Assembly: GCA_946886185.1 (NCBI GenBank)
Contig: CAMPIC010000150.1
Span: 1 to 6,862 of the forward strand
Length of the DNA: 6,862 nt
From: an uncultured bacterium
Lineage (GTDB): Bacteria > Eisenbacteria > RBG-16-71-46 > CAIMUX01
Direction of reading: 5' to 3'
A model generated the notes under the pieces. It was given only the letters and a program-made list of their open reading frames with translations, did not search any database and had not been told where the DNA came from. The stretch's first letter is position 1; every line of letters starts with the position of its first letter. A program made the translations under genes and the position numbers. Shown here piece after piece: positions 5,384-6,862 of this stretch.

Positions 5384-6238
5384 CTAGGGCGCCGTTCCGA
5401 TGGACGCGCTGTCCGCGATGGGCACTCCGGTGAACGCGCTGATGCCGCGCGCGCGCAGCTCCCCCAACTTGGCCGAGGCGGACGCCTCGTCGGTGCAGTC
5501 GATCCCGTTGAGGCGCACGCTTTCTCCATAGAGCAGGAGAATCTCCGATCGATTCTGCGGATCGAGCGGCCGCGCCATACGGACTCCGACGTAGATGCTG
5601 TCCGCGCGGGTCTTCTTGCTTTCGATCAGAGCGAGCAGTCCGGCGATGTCGGTCTCCGGCCGCGCGCGAGCCTGGCTCGCGAGATCGAAACAGAAATAGC
5701 CGAGATAGAAGCGTTCCGTCCCGATGCGCGTGGTGTCGACCACGGCGCGCCGGAATCGGCCTTCGGCGGTGTCGCGGTACGCCTCGGTCTGGATCGCGCA
5801 GAAACGGTTGACCTGCGAATCCGCGACGTCCGCGAAGAGCGCGATTTCCGCGTCGGTCCTGCCTTGCAGGAGCGGGAATCGAGTGGTGCCGAAGAACGGA
5901 ATGGACGGATCGACCCGGATTTCCAGGTGAGGCATGCGGCGGGTCCGAAAGCGGTGCTCTTCGACGGTTCCCTCGACGAGATTGGATCGTTCGGCCTCTC
6001 CCTCGCGCGCGTCGATACTTTCGCCTTGCGTGTCACGGGTCGGTGGGCGATGGGCGAGGGAGTCGGCAGTCTGGGGATCGGGCGTATCGCTGTCTCCGCA
6101 TGCCCAGCCGCTCATCACGCAGACGGCAAGCGCAGAAAATATCCGCAGCGAAGCCAGCGGGGGCATCGACAGCGAAGCCAGCCGGGGCACCGACAGTGAA
6201 GCGAGACGGAGCGTCGAGAGCGAAGCGAGACGGAGCAT
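5384..6238 (-). CDS. Lipoprotein of unknown function with a repeat-built signal peptide
   Basis: From the ATG at 6238 the protein has 284 residues. The leader contains four eight-residue repeats (MLRLASLS, TLRLASLS, VPRLASLS, MPPLASLR). These are followed by a hydrophobic core (IFSALAVCVMSGWA) and Cys47 before GDSD, giving a lipoprotein signal with a somewhat atypical GWAC cleavage site. A polar, low-complexity linker runs to about residue 95. The mature domain (HLEIRVDPSIPFFGTTRFPLL, then FADVADSQVNRFCAIQTEAYRD, RFYLGYFCFDL, IYVGVRMARPLD) is mixed alpha/beta and not a family I recognise. An AAGGA ten bases upstream supports 6238. In-frame alternatives are the ATG at 6268, the GTG at 6292 (overlapping the upstream gene by 20 bp) and the ATG at 6166, which would skip three repeats and leave a conventional signal peptide. 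The gene sits between the CMD-family gene and the phosphoesterase gene, probably in one transcript. Confidence 0.75.
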   Translation of the reverse strand: MLRLASLSTLRLASLSVPRLASLSMPPLASLRIFSALAVCVMSGWACGDSDTPDPQTADSLAHRPPTRDTQGESIDAREGEAERSNLVEGTVEEHRFRTRRMPHLEIRVDPSIPFFGTTRFPLLQGRTDAEIALFADVADSQVNRFCAIQTEAYRDTAEGRFRRAVVDTTRIGTERFYLGYFCFDLASQARARPETDIAGLLALIESKKTRADSIYVGVRMARPLDPQNRSEILLLYGESVRLNGIDCTDEASASAKLGELRARGISAFTGVPIADSASIGTAP

Positions 6239-6242
6239 CGAC
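6147..6242. repeat. Four tandem 24-bp repeats inside the lipoprotein signal peptide
   Basis: Four consecutive units at 6147-6170, 6171-6194, 6195-6218 and 6219-6242 share the plus-strand pattern AG-y-GAAGC-s-AG followed by a G-rich half ending in GTCGA/ATCGA-like bases. The units fall into two similar pairs (1-2 and 3-4). The unit length is eight codons, so gain or loss of a copy keeps the reading frame. On the minus strand each unit encodes an x-x-x-LASLS/R segment. Confidence 0.9.
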
Positions 6243-6272
6243 CAGCGTTCCTTCCTCGTGCGGCCCATGCGG

Positions 6273-6862
6273 CTAACCGAACGGATACTCACGGCGCCGC
6301 TCGTCGTCTCGCCGGTCCAGCTCTTCGAGACGGTCGAAGGCTCGGTCCAGCGCGGCGGCTCCCGCCACCATCGATCCGAGCCAGAGCGCGCCTTGAATCC
6401 TCGAAATCGGCACCTCCAGATTGCGCGCGCCGCGCAGGTGGGAAAAGAACTGCTCCGGGACGTCCAGGACCATCAAGATCGGAATGATCCAGAGCTCGCG
6501 CTCGCGCGGAGTCAGGACCGGGCGGGCGAGCACCTTTCCGTACCCTTCGAAGATCAGCCAATCGGAGAGCTCAGGATGGATGCGCCCCAGATTCTCGCGC
6601 AGGCGATCGAACTGGGTGCCGTAAACCTGCTGGCAAAGCTCGTTGCCGCGGCGCCACCACTCTCGCGCATAGCGCTCGAAACTGCCGGGGCCTTCGCCCG
6701 GAGCCTCGAGGTGCATGGGCGGTCCTTCCGCGAGACGAATGCGCCGCCCTTTGATTCCCATTCCGAAGTCGGTCGGTCCTCCGAGAATGCGATCGAACGA
6801 TCCGATCTCGGTCTGCACGTGGAGCGATTCCGCCAGTGCGGCGAGGTCACCAGAACGCACCA
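6273..6862 (-). CDS. Carboxymuconolactone decarboxylase (CMD) family protein, 5' partial
   Basis: The reading frame is open to the right edge, so the N-terminus is missing or the gene starts at the very edge (GTG at 6860). About 195 residues are visible. The C-terminal half carries the CMD/AhpD helical pattern: RGNELCQQVYGTQFDRLREN, HPELSDWLIFEGYGKVLARP, LTPRERELWIIPILM, then a QFFSHLRGARN segment and IQGALWLGSMVAG. The order YG-x-VL-x-RP-x-LT-x-RERE ... SHLRGAxN is characteristic of the family, which includes decarboxylases and AhpD-like peroxidase partners. The AhpD CxxC redox pair is not seen. A single Cys in ELCQQVYG is present, so peroxidase activity is doubtful. The N-terminal 60 residues before this domain could be the end of another alpha-helical domain. 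The gene precedes the repeat-bearing lipoprotein gene by about 34 bp. Its reaction is not known. Confidence 0.75.
   Translation of the reverse strand, partial: VRSGDLAALAESLHVQTEIGSFDRILGGPTDFGMGIKGRRIRLAEGPPMHLEAPGEGPGSFERYAREWWRRGNELCQQVYGTQFDRLRENLGRIHPELSDWLIFEGYGKVLARPVLTPRERELWIIPILMVLDVPEQFFSHLRGARNLEVPISRIQGALWLGSMVAGAAALDRAFDRLEELDRRDDERRREYPFG

Noticed and set aside
3489..5387. A 632-codon open frame on the plus strand, antisense to the phosphoesterase gene
   Set aside because: Its product is rich in Arg, Asp and Glu with no domain or membrane pattern. The opposite strand encodes a protein with recognisable motifs in order. Long antisense frames are expected in G+C-rich codon usage.
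5261..6199. A 312-codon plus-strand open frame antisense to the lipoprotein gene
   Set aside because: It shadows the minus-strand lipoprotein gene, lacks a ribosome site and shows no recognisable domain. Its end contains only the translated 24-bp repeats.

Overview
This is a G+C-rich window (by eye above 60 percent) of ordinary, densely packed bacterial chromosome. I see no rRNA, tRNA, CRISPR array, insertion sequence or phage gene. The best taxonomic hint is the large secreted phosphoesterase at 3372-5309. It ends in a FlgD-Ig-like module after an N-terminal beta-sandwich module, an architecture common in secreted proteins of the FCB/Eisenbacteria-type candidate phyla. Two lipoproteins and an ECF sigma/anti-sigma pair fit a Gram-negative, didermic organism. 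The placement is inference from architecture only.

Layout, left to right. Positions 1-282 hold the N-terminal part of a minus-strand gene that runs off the left edge. It has one membrane anchor, and the plausible reading frame appears to change near position 160. Positions 283-427 are a divergent intergenic region. At 428-913 (+) lies a four-helix DUF4395-like membrane protein, the only confident plus-strand gene. Everything to its right is on the minus strand: a small lipoprotein (933-1361), a zinc-ligand-free two-helix anti-sigma-like protein (1523-1936) overlapping by GTGA with an ECF sigma factor (1933-2460), a His-rich NicO/UreH-like metal permease (2628-3344), a multidomain exported endonuclease/exonuclease/phosphatase (3372-5309), a lipoprotein whose leader is built from four 24-bp repeats (5384-6238), and a carboxymuconolactone-decarboxylase-family protein cut by the right edge (6273-6862).

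Two transcription blocks are likely. The right block (CMD protein, lipoprotein, phosphoesterase, permease) has gaps of about 27 to 75 bp and could be one operon. The sigma/anti-sigma pair is translationally coupled and follows a region with a perfect 7-bp-arm inverted repeat and three imperfect direct repeats. This is the most interesting noncoding stretch and a candidate control region for the sigma operon. The 933-1361 lipoprotein lies downstream of the anti-sigma gene, separated by about 160 bp with overlapping short inverted repeats. It may be a separately controlled member of the same regulon.

I found no clear evidence of a wholly new biological system. The points most worth checking are the repeat-rich sigma upstream region, the repeat-built lipoprotein leader, and the possible frameshift at the left edge.
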